Source of the DNA: an uncultured Acidobacteriota bacterium
GTDB taxonomy: Bacteria; Acidobacteriota; Thermoanaerobaculia; Gp7-AA8
NCBI GenBank assembly: GCA_946887105.1
Contig: CAMPKJ010000041.1
Coordinates: 1-26,074, forward strand
Reading direction: 5' to 3'
Length of the DNA stretch: 26,074 bases
Shown here: in pieces, positions 1 to 6,898 of the stretch
Numbering within the stretch: position 1 is the stretch's first letter
How the letters are laid out: each line of letters starts with the position of its first letter
Translations under genes and position numbers: made by a program
The notes under the pieces: model-generated
Told to the model about the DNA's origin: nothing
Seen by the model: the letters and a program-made list of their open reading frames with translations, nothing else
Database searches by the model: none

Positions 1-51
1 ACGTTGATGCCGCGGATCAATGCGATGAACACAGGCATGGAGGAAGAGTAA
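1..51 (+). CDS. C-terminal end of an unidentified protein (partial)
   Basis: The first 17 codons read through in frame 1 to a TAA at 49-51 and would encode a tail ending in three glutamates. The gene begins outside the window. Nothing in so short a tail identifies a family. The same-strand protease gene that follows has its own strong ribosome binding site, so the two may be co-transcribed. It could also be chance open frame. Confidence 0.35.
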   Translation, partial: TLMPRINAMNTGMEEE

Positions 52-114
52 TGCATCGGTGCTGCGCGCGAAATCCATTCGCGGGTCCATCTACAACTGC
101 AAGGAGGTAGACCC

Positions 115-1143
115 ATGCGATTGGAACAGGTTCGGGCAGCAAAGGAGCGGATTCGCAGCGACACGGCACACACGTTCAACGGTTTGGCGCAGGCCGAGGG
201 AACGGTGCTGGAGGACGTGCTGATGGATCCAGAGCGGCCGCGGGGACTCGCGGTCGGCATCGGCTTGACGGAGAACGCCGAGGACTATCGGCTCGCCGTC
301 CGCGTCCCTGACGAGCGGGCGGAGAGCTGGTTCAGGACGAAGTACAAGGGCTTGATCGACGAATACGGTAAGGAGAACATCGACGTCAAGATCGTCAGGA
401 AGGTGGCCGTTCCCAGCTCGGCCGGGAGCGAATCGATCCTCGCCGGAAGCGCAGCACCGCCGCGCCGGTCCGGCAAGATCCCGCTCGCCATCGGCTCGAC
501 CGTGCGCCACATGGAGGGATCGAGAGGAACGCTCGGATTCTTTGCCAAACGTGATGGAAAGTGGGGGCTGGTCTCGTGCAATCACGTGATCGCGCGGCGT
601 GACGAGGCGAAGCTCGGAGAGGGCGTCGTTCACGCCGAGACGGAGGATGTGGTCGCGCATCTCGCGAACATCCACCCACTCTCCGGCGGCCGGGCCAAGG
701 CCGACTGCGCCTACGCGCAGCTCTGCGATCCGATGATGGCGCCGAAGGCTCCCGGCCTCGTCAACGGTCAGATGCTCGTGAGAGGAACGCCTGAGTTGAA
801 GGAGTACCTGCCGGTGGTGAAGGTGGGCGCGAGCACCAACGTCACGACCGGCCGGATCGCGGCCTATGAGCTCGATGACTTCGAAGTCGACTACGTCGGT
901 TTCTTCACGTATTTCGACGACGTCATCGAGATCGAGTCTACGGAGCAGAACGCGGAGACGGGACGGGCCGAGGGGTTCGGCGACGACGGCGACAGCGGCG
1001 CGCTCATTTATGGCGAGAAAGACCGCCAGCCGATCGGCCTCCTCTTCTACAAGACCACCGGCGGTCCGGACAACTCCGGCCTGATCTACGCCAATCCGAT
1101 CGGCGAGGTCGAGAAGGCGCTGGGCGTCGAGATCGCCATCTGA
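115..1143 (+). CDS. trypsin-like serine protease (NAL1-type), 342 aa
   Basis: Probable chymotrypsin-fold serine endopeptidase. The three catalytic positions can be seen in order: a His in LVSCNHVIA (about residue 161), an Asp in ADCAYA (about 200) and a Ser in DDGDSGALIY (about 295). About 120 residues precede the protease fold and have no recognisable domain. There is no signal peptide, so it is probably cytoplasmic. The family resemblance is to NARROW LEAF 1-like trypsin-like proteins, in which a long hydrophilic N-terminal part precedes the catalytic domain. The start is fixed by an AAGGAGG ribosome binding site at 101-107, seven bases before the ATG. A bidirectional hairpin follows the stop. 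The gene converges on the CHAT-protease operon, so two proteolysis-related loci lie tail to tail; whether they cooperate is unknown. The substrate is unknown. Confidence 0.75.
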   Translation: MRLEQVRAAKERIRSDTAHTFNGLAQAEGTVLEDVLMDPERPRGLAVGIGLTENAEDYRLAVRVPDERAESWFRTKYKGLIDEYGKENIDVKIVRKVAVPSSAGSESILAGSAAPPRRSGKIPLAIGSTVRHMEGSRGTLGFFAKRDGKWGLVSCNHVIARRDEAKLGEGVVHAETEDVVAHLANIHPLSGGRAKADCAYAQLCDPMMAPKAPGLVNGQMLVRGTPELKEYLPVVKVGASTNVTTGRIAAYELDDFEVDYVGFFTYFDDVIEIESTEQNAETGRAEGFGDDGDSGALIYGEKDRQPIGLLFYKTTGGPDNSGLIYANPIGEVEKALGVEIAI

Positions 1144-1150
1144 ATGAATA

Positions 1151-1179
1151 GGGCGAAGCGTCTCGTCGACGCTTCGCCC
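1151..1179. terminator. bidirectional hairpin terminator
   Basis: A perfect 12-bp stem (GGGCGAAGCGTC at 1151-1162 with GACGCTTCGCCC at 1168-1179) has a 5-nt loop. It sits between the stop at 1143 and the convergent stop at 1189. The T-run after it is weak (TTGTTG), but the position and symmetry fit a terminator shared by both genes. Confidence 0.75.
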
Positions 1180-1188
1180 TTGTTGCAT

Positions 1189-1911
1189 CTACGGGCAGCA
1201 TCCCGTATTGGGACAGCTGTCGTTTCCGTCGACGAGTCTGTTGAACACCGGGTGACGCGACGGCGATCCGGGAATGTTCGGCGGCGTCGGCGGCGGCACC
1301 TGTCCCACGCTGACGCGCGTACGCGCGGTGTTCAGCTTGTCGTAGATGTGGAAGTGGTTTTGCCCGCGGCCAAGCGACATCGAATCGTTGACGACCGCGA
1401 TCTCCGTTCCCGGCTTCAGGACGATCGTTCTCACCGGACCACCCCTGCGCGGCGTGACGGTCACGGTGATATTGCCTTCGTGCGGCACCTCCAGTTCCGA
1501 GATGATCGAGACGCTTGGCAGATCGGGAGAGGCGGGGTAACGATACGCACGCAGCGTTCCCTGGCGAATCGGAATCGTGGCAACCGTCTGCGCGGTGGCG
1601 GGATCGATTTCGAATGAGCGCACGAGCGCCTGCAGGCGCGGCAGCCGCCCGTCCTGCTCCGTCGCATCGAGGGCTCCAGGCCGATCCGCACCGTCGATGC
1701 TCACGGACGAATTCGGCAGTTTGAACTCGCCGCGCCGGATCTGAAGCGGCGTGCGAGTCCAGCCGCTCTCGGAAATCACGTCGCGCGGGCGAACGGCGAT
1801 TCGGGGTACGTGCCGCGGGTTGAAGCGGCGTCCATCGGGAAGCATGGCCAGGAGGCCATCCCTCTGGCGGAGGAAACAAATGACCCCCACGAGCTGAACT
1901 TTGTAAGACAT
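1189..1911 (-). CDS. hypothetical protein downstream of a CHAT protease, 240 aa
   Basis: I do not recognise a named family. The protein has no signal peptide or membrane segment. Its N-terminal part (about residues 1-45) carries a hydrophobic LVGVICFL strand, then a PDGR turn and a HVPRIAVRP stretch. The middle is rich in beta-strand-like segments. The C-terminal part has KPGTEIAVVNDSM and HFHIYDKL, a proline-rich linker and a cysteine-rich tail (NTGCCP). The start follows an AGAGAGG ribosome binding site about 9 nt upstream. The gene begins 30 nt after the stop of the CHAT gene on the same strand, so the two almost certainly form one transcript. A partner, regulator or substrate of the CHAT protease is a reasonable guess from position only. 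Confidence 0.75.
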   Translation of the reverse strand: MSYKVQLVGVICFLRQRDGLLAMLPDGRRFNPRHVPRIAVRPRDVISESGWTRTPLQIRRGEFKLPNSSVSIDGADRPGALDATEQDGRLPRLQALVRSFEIDPATAQTVATIPIRQGTLRAYRYPASPDLPSVSIISELEVPHEGNITVTVTPRRGGPVRTIVLKPGTEIAVVNDSMSLGRGQNHFHIYDKLNTARTRVSVGQVPPPTPPNIPGSPSRHPVFNRLVDGNDSCPNTGCCP

Positions 1912-1941
1912 GAAGATCCTCTCTCTGGCCGCCGAGGCGGC

Positions 1942-4900
1942 TCATCTGCCGATGACCTGCACGGCCGTCCACAGAACGTCCGGCGCATCGGGTCTCTGCA
2001 ACCATTCCAATTGAGCAGCGCGAACGGCTTCCGCGGGAGGAACGCCGCGCGCCATATGACGGTGGACCACAGGAAAGAACTCCGCCGCCAGTTCATCCTC
2101 GATCGGCCAGAGCGTCGCGATGACGCTCGACGCTCCGGCCGCAAGAAATGCACGGGCAACGCTGATCGTCCCCTCGGTCGACCGCACTTCCCCTGCCGCC
2201 GTCCCACACGCAGCCAGGACGACGACGGACGTGCGTCGCAGGCGCAACGATGCGATGTCCCGCACGTCCAATCGTCCATCCCCGCTGCTGTCCGGTTTCA
2301 ACGAAAGGTATCCAGCGCGGGTCCCATCGCTGGAGTCGATCGCATGACCGGCGAAGTGAATGAAGTCGGCGGATGCGGCCTGCCGCGCGAACGCTTCGGG
2401 AGTGGCGATCTCCCTCGGCAAACGCGTGACTCGGCCATAGAGTCTCGAGATCGCTCGAGCCTCTCGCTCCAGCGCCGCCATCCGCCCGAGGTCTTCATCG
2501 CCGATCACGATGAGAACCCGCGGATCGGGTGGCGGCGGCGGCGCTGCAGCAAATCGCGCAAACGACGCAGCACTCGGTGCTACGAGCACGACGTGACGCT
2601 CGATGATGAACCGGCCGGATTCATCGACGAGCGCCGCGAAGGGCAGGTCTCCAAATTTCGGATCGGGAACGAAGATCACTCTCTGCTTTCCGAGCAGTTC
2701 CATGGCAATGGGGGCCAGGAGCATGCGGTGCAGCCGTGCGCCCGTTTCGCGGAGACGCTTGCGATCCGAGCGCATGGACGCGGCGCGCAGTTCGGCGATC
2801 GCATCGCAGAGTGTGGCCGGAGCAACTGTAGAGGTGACGGCGCGAACGCCGTCGCGGCCGGCGCTGAAGATGACCACACCTTCGGGTTGAACCGCGTACT
2901 CCACGATGACCGAATCCGCGGGGATCGCTGCTGGATCGAACTTCGGCCATCGCATGCCGAGCGCATCGAGCAGCGTGCGAGCGCGTGCGCGTTCCATGTA
3001 TGCGAAAGCGCGCTCCACGTTGCCGCGCTCCAGCGACAGCGCGATCGCCTCGTGGAAGACCTCTTCCGTTTCGCGGAAGATGCCCCACCGGTCTTCGAGC
3101 TCGGGCAGAGTCTCGCGGCGCGACTCCAGTTCGGCAATGGCCGCTTCGAAGTCCGCCGCCGCGGCATCGTCGTTGCGCAGCAGTCTCGAGGCGCGGCCTC
3201 GTTCGAGCAGTAACTCGGGAAGCAAAAAACGTCGGCCGCGCGTGCGATGGAACTCGATGGTCTCGCTCAGCAGGCCGGCTCTCCTTGCCGGATCGGCGGT
3301 GAGCCGCGCCTCGACGTGTGTGGCATTGGCCGTCAACAACGCGCGATACCCGGCGTCCTCGATCGCGTCGATGCCGACGCGTGCCTGCCGGAGGTCGATC
3401 CACGCCGCGTCGCGATCCGCGCGGCGAATGTGAATTCTCGCGCGCATCAGCAACGTCGACGTTTCGACGAACGCGTCATCGATCCGTGCCGCGACCTCGA
3501 TGGCCAGGCCGGTCAGAGACGACGCCGCGTTCCAGTCGCCCTGGATCGCCGCCGACTGGCCGAGTGCGGTGAGCATCGTCAGAAGACGCGGAGAGGCTTG
3601 TTGACCGATCTCGGGAAGAGCCAGCATCCGCTGGTTCCACGCCTCGGCAGGATTTCCGATTCGCGCATACGCATTGCCGAGAATCTCGCGGACATACGCC
3701 GCGTGCCTGCGCTCGTTCAGCCGATCGAACGTTCTGGCACTTTCGGTGAGAGCGGCAATGCTTTCGCCCCATCGCGTCCGAGCCATGTGCACGAGTCCGA
3801 TCTGCCACAAGACTTCCGCGCGGAACGCCATGGGCACGTCCGGAGCGCTGAGCAGAGCGGCCTGCTGTTCGCCGGATTCATCGATGCGGCCCAGCGAATA
3901 CGCGGTGTTCGCGGCGAAATAGCGGGCCAGCAACGCTCCCGGACTGTCGCCTCGCTCGAATGCGTCTCTCGCTTCCACGAAGAGTTTCTCGGCTCGCGCG
4001 GGTTGATTGTGCTTGTAGGCTTTCTGCGCTTCACGGAGAGCGAGGTGTCCTGCCGCGAGATGCGCGCGCGCGTCATCGTTGCCCCGATCGATCGCCGCGA
4101 CCAGAGACTGCAGCATGGCGTCTCCTCGATCGCGGGCGAGCTCCGTTCCGAACGTACGCGCCAGACGAAGATGGCTCGCGGCTTCGTCGCGCTTTCCCTG
4201 TTGATGAGCCTCAGCCCAGCGGGCGAGGATCTCCGTCTGGCCCCAGCGCCGGGCATCCAGTCGATGGCGCCGCACAAGGTCGATCGCGCTCGCTTCATCA
4301 TTGACGAGACGCCCGTAGTTGCGCTTCAGTACATCCTCGAAGAGAGGCTTCGCCGCAAGACCGCGCAAGTGTTCGCGCGCCTCGGTTGACCAGTCACTGG
4401 CTGAATCGACGCGCAGATACGCATCCCATGCATCGCGCGCCTGTTCGCGCAATCCGAGCCGTTCGATGATCAAGGCGCGGTTGAAGAGCGGCTCCGGCAG
4501 TTGCGGTTTGAGTCGCAACGACGTATCGGCCGCGCCCAGTGCCGCCGCAAGCTTCGACGGATCATCGGAGTGCAGCGATTCCGAATACCGCAGTGCGGCG
4601 ATGTCGCTCCATACGGACGCGTCCACGCCCGGATTGGCGACCGATTCTAGGACCGATAACGCCTTGCGGATGTCGCCTGCGAACGCGTAGGCCAGCGCGG
4701 CCGTGTGACGCGCAGGAGCCGATGTCTCGTTGCGCGATGCGTCGATGATCTCGCTCGTCGTCGCCTTCAATCGCAGCCGCGGGGCTTCGGACTCCTCGCT
4801 GCGGCGAGCGGCGCGGAGCGGCATCCACGGAATGCCGCTGAGTCGCGCTTCCATCATGCGGCTGGAGCGGGACGCAACGTCGACAAGCTGTGCCAGGCGT

Positions 4901-5148
4901 CGATCGGTCCTCACGCCGGTGCCATGGCGGGTCACTCCGGCCAGGAGCGATGCGATGATTGCGATGCCGAGGAGTGAAGCGGGCGTTTTGCGAACGCGCG
5001 TCAGGACGGGTTCGGGTCCGACAAGATGCCGGCAGTTTTCGCAATCGAGGGCATGGCTCGCAATCATCGCCGACTCGCGTTCTGTGAGTTCTTTACGGAC
5101 GAACGCGGCCAGCCTCTCGCGAGCGGGACAGCGTTCGAATTCACGCAT
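1942..5148 (-). CDS. membrane-anchored zinc-finger/TPR/CHAT protease, 1068 aa
   Basis: Domain order: an anti-sigma-type zinc finger with C7, H32, C36 and C39 (HxxxCxxC); one transmembrane helix at about 57-73; a long TPR region at about 120-620 followed by a further helical region; and a C-terminal CHAT (caspase-like) domain from about 750. The putative catalytic dyad is H935 (HFAGHA) and C981 (LAACGTA), both intact. CHAT domains are clan CD cysteine peptidases, often coupled to TPR sensor regions. Topology is inferred: zinc finger cytoplasmic and TPR/CHAT on the other side of the membrane, unless the helix is not inserted. Zinc-finger proteins of this type usually sit next to an ECF sigma factor, but none is visible here. 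The 240-aa gene follows in the same operon. There is no Shine-Dalgarno; instead a TTGACA/TGGGAT promoter ends 6 nt before the ATG, so the mRNA is probably leaderless. Confidence 0.88.
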   Translation of the reverse strand: MREFERCPARERLAAFVRKELTERESAMIASHALDCENCRHLVGPEPVLTRVRKTPASLLGIAIIASLLAGVTRHGTGVRTDRRLAQLVDVASRSSRMMEARLSGIPWMPLRAARRSEESEAPRLRLKATTSEIIDASRNETSAPARHTAALAYAFAGDIRKALSVLESVANPGVDASVWSDIAALRYSESLHSDDPSKLAAALGAADTSLRLKPQLPEPLFNRALIIERLGLREQARDAWDAYLRVDSASDWSTEAREHLRGLAAKPLFEDVLKRNYGRLVNDEASAIDLVRRHRLDARRWGQTEILARWAEAHQQGKRDEAASHLRLARTFGTELARDRGDAMLQSLVAAIDRGNDDARAHLAAGHLALREAQKAYKHNQPARAEKLFVEARDAFERGDSPGALLARYFAANTAYSLGRIDESGEQQAALLSAPDVPMAFRAEVLWQIGLVHMARTRWGESIAALTESARTFDRLNERRHAAYVREILGNAYARIGNPAEAWNQRMLALPEIGQQASPRLLTMLTALGQSAAIQGDWNAASSLTGLAIEVAARIDDAFVETSTLLMRARIHIRRADRDAAWIDLRQARVGIDAIEDAGYRALLTANATHVEARLTADPARRAGLLSETIEFHRTRGRRFLLPELLLERGRASRLLRNDDAAAADFEAAIAELESRRETLPELEDRWGIFRETEEVFHEAIALSLERGNVERAFAYMERARARTLLDALGMRWPKFDPAAIPADSVIVEYAVQPEGVVIFSAGRDGVRAVTSTVAPATLCDAIAELRAASMRSDRKRLRETGARLHRMLLAPIAMELLGKQRVIFVPDPKFGDLPFAALVDESGRFIIERHVVLVAPSAASFARFAAAPPPPPDPRVLIVIGDEDLGRMAALEREARAISRLYGRVTRLPREIATPEAFARQAASADFIHFAGHAIDSSDGTRAGYLSLKPDSSGDGRLDVRDIASLRLRRTSVVVLAACGTAAGEVRSTEGTISVARAFLAAGASSVIATLWPIEDELAAEFFPVVHRHMARGVPPAEAVRAAQLEWLQRPDAPDVLWTAVQVIGR

Positions 5149-5154
5149 GGCGTG

Positions 5155-5182
5155 ATCCCATCCGGAACGGCTGCCGTGTCAA
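5155..5182 (-). promoter_or_regulatory. promoter of the CHAT operon
   Basis: On the minus strand TTGACA (5182-5177) is followed after 16 nt by TGGGAT (5160-5155), then 6 nt, then the ATG at 5148. The -35 matches the sigma-70 consensus exactly; the -10 is weaker. The expected transcription start falls at or next to the start codon. Confidence 0.6.
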
Positions 5183-5234
5183 AGAGTTGGAGGGACGCGA
5201 CGCTGAATTTCCGGGACGGGACACAGGAACGCCT

Positions 5235-5250
5235 CGATCACGCGTGATCG
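5235..5250. promoter_or_regulatory. perfect 16-bp palindrome upstream of the CHAT promoter
   Basis: CGATCACGCGTGATCG is fully self-complementary and lies about 55 bp upstream of the -35 of the CHAT operon. Its half-site GCGTGATC recurs at 5150-5157, between the -10 and the start codon. This looks like an operator for a dimeric regulator. The regulator is unknown and no copy was seen elsewhere in the window. Confidence 0.4.
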
Positions 5251-5331
5251 GACTTGCGATTCGGCACGCCAGGCGAAACATGATGTCGGGAGCACTGAAA
5301 GGATACTCCGGTGTATGGCGAGGGATAACGA

Positions 5332-5359
5332 AAAACGGCGGCCGTTCGGCCGCCGTTTT
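5332..5359 (-). terminator. terminator of tRNA-Ala
   Basis: A 12-bp stem (AAAACGGCGGCC at 5332-5343 with GGCCGCCGTTTT at 5348-5359) and a GTTC loop. Read on the minus strand it ends in a run of five T, 20 nt beyond the tRNA 3' end: a textbook intrinsic terminator. Confidence 0.85.
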
Positions 5360-5378
5360 CAGGGAAGGTTTCGGGAGT

Positions 5379-5454
5379 TGGTGGAGCTGATCGGGATCGA
5401 ACCGACGACCTCCTGAATGCCATTCAGGCGCTCTCCCAATTGAGCTACAGCCCC
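5379..5454 (-). tRNA. tRNA-Ala, anticodon GGC
   Basis: The 76-nt minus-strand sequence folds as a complete cloverleaf. The acceptor stem pairs GGGGCTG with CAGCTCC, with one G-U pair. The D-arm is normal, the anticodon stem is CCTGA/TCAGG around the loop ATGGCAT (anticodon GGC, reading GCC alanine codons), and the T-arm contains GGTTCGATCC. The discriminator is A and the 3' CCA is encoded. The tRNA is flanked by its own promoter and terminator and stands alone. Confidence 0.97.
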
Positions 5455-5509
5455 ACGAAGCACGCTCGCTAACGTTCCGATGATCGGGATATTCCGGCGA
5501 GCGCGGCGC

Positions 5510-5538
5510 ATTCTACGGCATGCGGTAGGATGCCGCAA
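5510..5538 (-). promoter_or_regulatory. promoter of tRNA-Ala
   Basis: On the minus strand TTGCGG (5538-5533) and TAGAAT (5515-5510) are separated by 17 nt. This sits about 55 nt upstream of the mature tRNA 5' end, a normal precursor leader length. The element overlaps the start region of the divergent redox operon. Confidence 0.55.
5516..5535 (+). promoter_or_regulatory. -10 element and inverted repeat of the redox operon
   Basis: TAGGAT at 5526-5531 lies 6 nt before the ATG at 5538, the spacing expected for a leaderless transcript. It lies inside an inverted repeat, CGGCAT (5516-5521) with ATGCCG (5530-5535). The same bases form the spacer of the divergent tRNA promoter, so the two promoters cannot be occupied at the same time. 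Confidence 0.4.
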
Positions 5539-5720
5539 TGCAGCGGCCCAAGCCCAGGTACGGCAAGCAGCGCTCGGCGACGAAGCCGATTTCCGTGGCG
5601 CGTGCGCTGCCGAAGTTGGCGCTGCCGCGCTCGGCTTCGCCGGTCTCCGCGGCCCGGCCCAAGCCGCAGGTCGGGAAGCCGGGACCGGGTGGGAACGTTA
5701 AGGGCGGCCGGAATGGCTGA
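5538..5720 (+). CDS. small basic proline-rich protein, 60 aa
   Basis: A 60-residue open frame rich in Lys, Arg, Pro and Ala (begins MQRPKPRYGKQ) with no recognisable domain, probably disordered. Its support is contextual. A TAGGAT hexamer lies 6 nt upstream of the ATG, matching other leaderless-looking starts here. Its stop overlaps the start of the [2Fe-2S] gene by 8 nt (ATGGCTGA), a usual coupling arrangement. If it is not real, the transcript simply begins with a longer leader. Function unknown. Confidence 0.45.
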   Translation: MQRPKPRYGKQRSATKPISVARALPKLALPRSASPVSAARPKPQVGKPGPGGNVKGGRNG

Positions 5721-6000
5721 GGACGAAAACGAGCCGGTGCACCCGGCGCTCCGCGGGCTGAAAACGGTCTGCCGCTGCAACAACATCAAGTACCGCACGA
5801 TCGAGCGCGCGATCCGCGAGGGCGCGCACACGCTGCACCAGGTGGCCACGCGCACGACCGCGACCACCGGACAATGCGGCGGAAGCTGTACGCCCGAGGT
5901 GCAGGCCATGATCGCGGAGCTCGCGCCGAAATATGCGACGTGCGCCGCACCGCCGGCGAAGACTCCCGCCGGCGACGCGTGGTGGGTGAGGAAAAAGTGA
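5713..6000 (+). CDS. BFD-like [2Fe-2S]-binding protein, 95 aa
   Basis: A small iron-sulfur protein of the bacterioferritin-associated ferredoxin (BFD-like) type, which in known members shuttles electrons or forms a cluster module of larger redox enzymes. The likely cluster ligands are C20 and C22 (CRC) and C55 and C59 (CGGSC), with family-typical ATTGQCGG and CTPE around the second pair. The second pair is spaced CxxxC rather than the CxxC of E. coli Bfd. The tail after about residue 75 is variable and ends WWVRKK. I chose the ATG at 5713 because an upstream extension has no family similarity. The gene overlaps the previous one by 8 nt, and its stop overlaps the ArsC start (TGATG, 5998-6002). 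The tight coupling suggests an electron-transfer partner of the ArsC-family selenoprotein. No bacterioferritin gene is adjacent. Confidence 0.8.
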   Translation: MAEDENEPVHPALRGLKTVCRCNNIKYRTIERAIREGAHTLHQVATRTTATTGQCGGSCTPEVQAMIAELAPKYATCAAPPAKTPAGDAWWVRKK

Positions 6001-6344
6001 TGAGCAAGAAGGTCGAGGTCTATCTCAAACCGACGTGAACGAGCTGCCGCAAGGCGGTCGCAGACCTGGAAGGTCGCGGATACGAGCTCGTGAAACACAA
6101 CCTGGCCCATGAACGTCCTTCGCGCGAGCTGCTCAGCCGTCTCATCGACGAGCAGGGCCTCGTGGCGATCCTCAGCAAGCGCAGCCCGCGCTACAAGGAG
6201 CTGAACCTCGGCGCGCGGAAGCTGTCGAAATCGGAGGCGGTCGACCTGATGCTGGAAGACCCGAACCTGATGCGCCGGCCGCTGGTGCTGGCGAAGGGAA
6301 AGGCGCTCTTCGGCTACGACCGCGAGGAGTACGACCGCCTTTGA
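6000..6344 (+). CDS. ArsC/Spx-family selenoprotein, Sec at residue 13, 114 aa
   Basis: With UGA at 6036-6038 read as selenocysteine, this is a full-length ArsC/Spx-superfamily protein. It has an N-terminal strand VEVYLKPT, then U13-T-S-C16-R-K-A where B. subtilis Spx has CTSCRKA, a central LSKRSPRYKELNL, and a C-terminal RRPLVLAKGKALFGYD, which is the RRP motif and following strand of the fold. Length is normal for the family (about 115). The ATG overlaps the stop of the [2Fe-2S] gene. The UGA replaces exactly the redox-active cysteine, the frame stays open and conserved on both sides, and the RNA after the UGA can form a SECIS-like structure; a nonsense mutation would not be expected to meet all three. 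Known members reduce arsenate or act as thiol-based regulators; the substrate here is unknown, and a thiol oxidoreductase role fits the UxxC motif. Standard annotation would start it at GTG 6090 without its active site. Confidence 0.87.
6036..6091 (+). promoter_or_regulatory. candidate SECIS element of the ArsC-family gene
   Basis: Directly after the UGA, ACGAGCT (6039-6045) pairs perfectly with AGCTCGT (6085-6091). Enclosed are a hairpin GCCGC/GCGGT with loop AAG (6046-6058) and a hairpin of 8 bp with one bulged A and loop GGA (6059-6078, loop at 6068-6070). The GGA loop begins about 30 nt after the UGA. As I recall the bacterial SECIS model, it asks for a small apical loop with an early G roughly 16-37 nt from the UGA, which this meets. 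Folding was done by eye. Confidence 0.6.
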
Positions 6345-6364
6345 TAGGACCGAGCCCGGCCGCG

Positions 6365-6616
6365 ATGGCCATGGCCACCATCACGGTGATGCTCTGGATC
6401 ATGTGGAGCGACACGATCCGTGCGCGCCGGCCGTCGCCGATTCTCTATGCGGTGCGCATCGCCCTGTTCCTGATCGTGAGCGGCGTGCTGGTGCTGAACA
6501 TGGTGCGGCGCCCGGACCTGTTTCACGGCGGCGCCCGGACGCTGACGATCGTGGCGGCGGTGATCGGCGTGGGCGGGGCGGTGTATTTCGCACGGCGGCT
6601 GACGCGGCGACAGTAA
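6365..6616 (+). CDS. small membrane protein, 83 aa
   Basis: Predicted inner-membrane protein with two or three hydrophobic helices: about residues 3-15, 25-47 (ILYAVRIALFLIVSG) and 62-78 (IVAAVIGVGGAVYF). A basic patch (RARR) follows helix 1 and a basic tail ends the protein. No family recognised. The start is uncertain. A TTG at 6341 overlapping the ArsC stop would add 8 residues, and ATG at 6371 is also possible; I prefer ATG 6365, 20 nt after the ArsC stop. Position makes it the last gene of the redox operon, so it may be a membrane partner, but nothing in its sequence shows a redox role. Confidence 0.65.
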   Translation: MAMATITVMLWIMWSDTIRARRPSPILYAVRIALFLIVSGVLVLNMVRRPDLFHGGARTLTIVAAVIGVGGAVYFARRLTRRQ

Positions 6617-6657
6617 CGTTTACGATCCGGAAAGCCTGCGGAATGTAACGTTTACGA
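6613..6657. repeat. tandem operator-like repeats
   Basis: GTAACGTTTACGA occurs at 6613-6625 and again at 6645-6657, 32 bp start to start, about three helical turns, so both face the same side of the DNA. The core GTAA-CG-TTTAC is a near-palindrome resembling operators of LacI-family regulators, short of one A. The first copy overlaps the stop codon of the small membrane protein. Probably a regulator binding region for the transcript that follows. Confidence 0.45.
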
Positions 6658-6676
6658 GTCAGGCGTTAAGGAACTG

Positions 6677-6705
6677 TGGACTATCCTGAAGAAATGCACT
6701 ATCAT
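6677..6705 (+). promoter_or_regulatory. candidate promoter of a structured RNA
   Basis: TGGACT (6677-6682) and TATCAT (6700-6705) are separated by 17 nt, a moderate match to sigma-70. It lies just downstream of the twin operator-like repeats and just upstream of the long-range helix of the candidate RNA. Confidence 0.35.
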
Positions 6706-6710
6706 GCATC

Positions 6711-6850
6711 TGGGTTCGGTGAGGGTAAGCAGCTCTTCAAGAAGCGGATCTGACGAAAGTCGCGGGGCCTGCGAATCTCTCTCTCTCGAATTCCCACGAC
6801 TATAACGGCTTCCCACTAGCCGTTCAGCAGCGACTCTCGGTCCGAACCCG
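6711..6850 (+). ncRNA. candidate structured RNA or leader upstream of a glycosyltransferase
   Basis: No credible gene lies in 6617-6926. The ends of this stretch pair: GGGTTCGG (6712-6719) with CCGAACCC (6842-6849), closing a domain of about 140 nt. Inside are a GNRA-capped hairpin GAC-GAAA-GTC (6752-6761) and a hairpin AACGGC/GCCGTT around 6804-6824. A strong terminator follows at 6868-6898, 28 nt before the glycosyltransferase start. This is the plan of either a stand-alone small RNA or a riboswitch with a terminator. It matches no class I could recall with confidence. Confidence 0.4.
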
Positions 6851-6867
6851 ATTAAGACCGTGGAAAG

Positions 6868-6898
6868 CTTCGAGCCGCCCCCCAGGGGCGGCTCGAAG
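6868..6898 (+). terminator. strong hairpin terminator
   Basis: A perfect 14-bp stem, CTTCGAGCCGCCCC (6868-6881) with GGGGCGGCTCGAAG (6885-6898), loop CCA, followed by TGTTTTC. It ends transcripts from the redox operon and the candidate RNA before the glycosyltransferase gene. Confidence 0.85.

Noticed and set aside
6000..6344. ArsC-type frame as a pseudogene with a nonsense codon
   Set aside because: A second gene shows the same substitution at the same chemical position, the rest of the frame is conserved, and the coupling to the upstream gene is intact.
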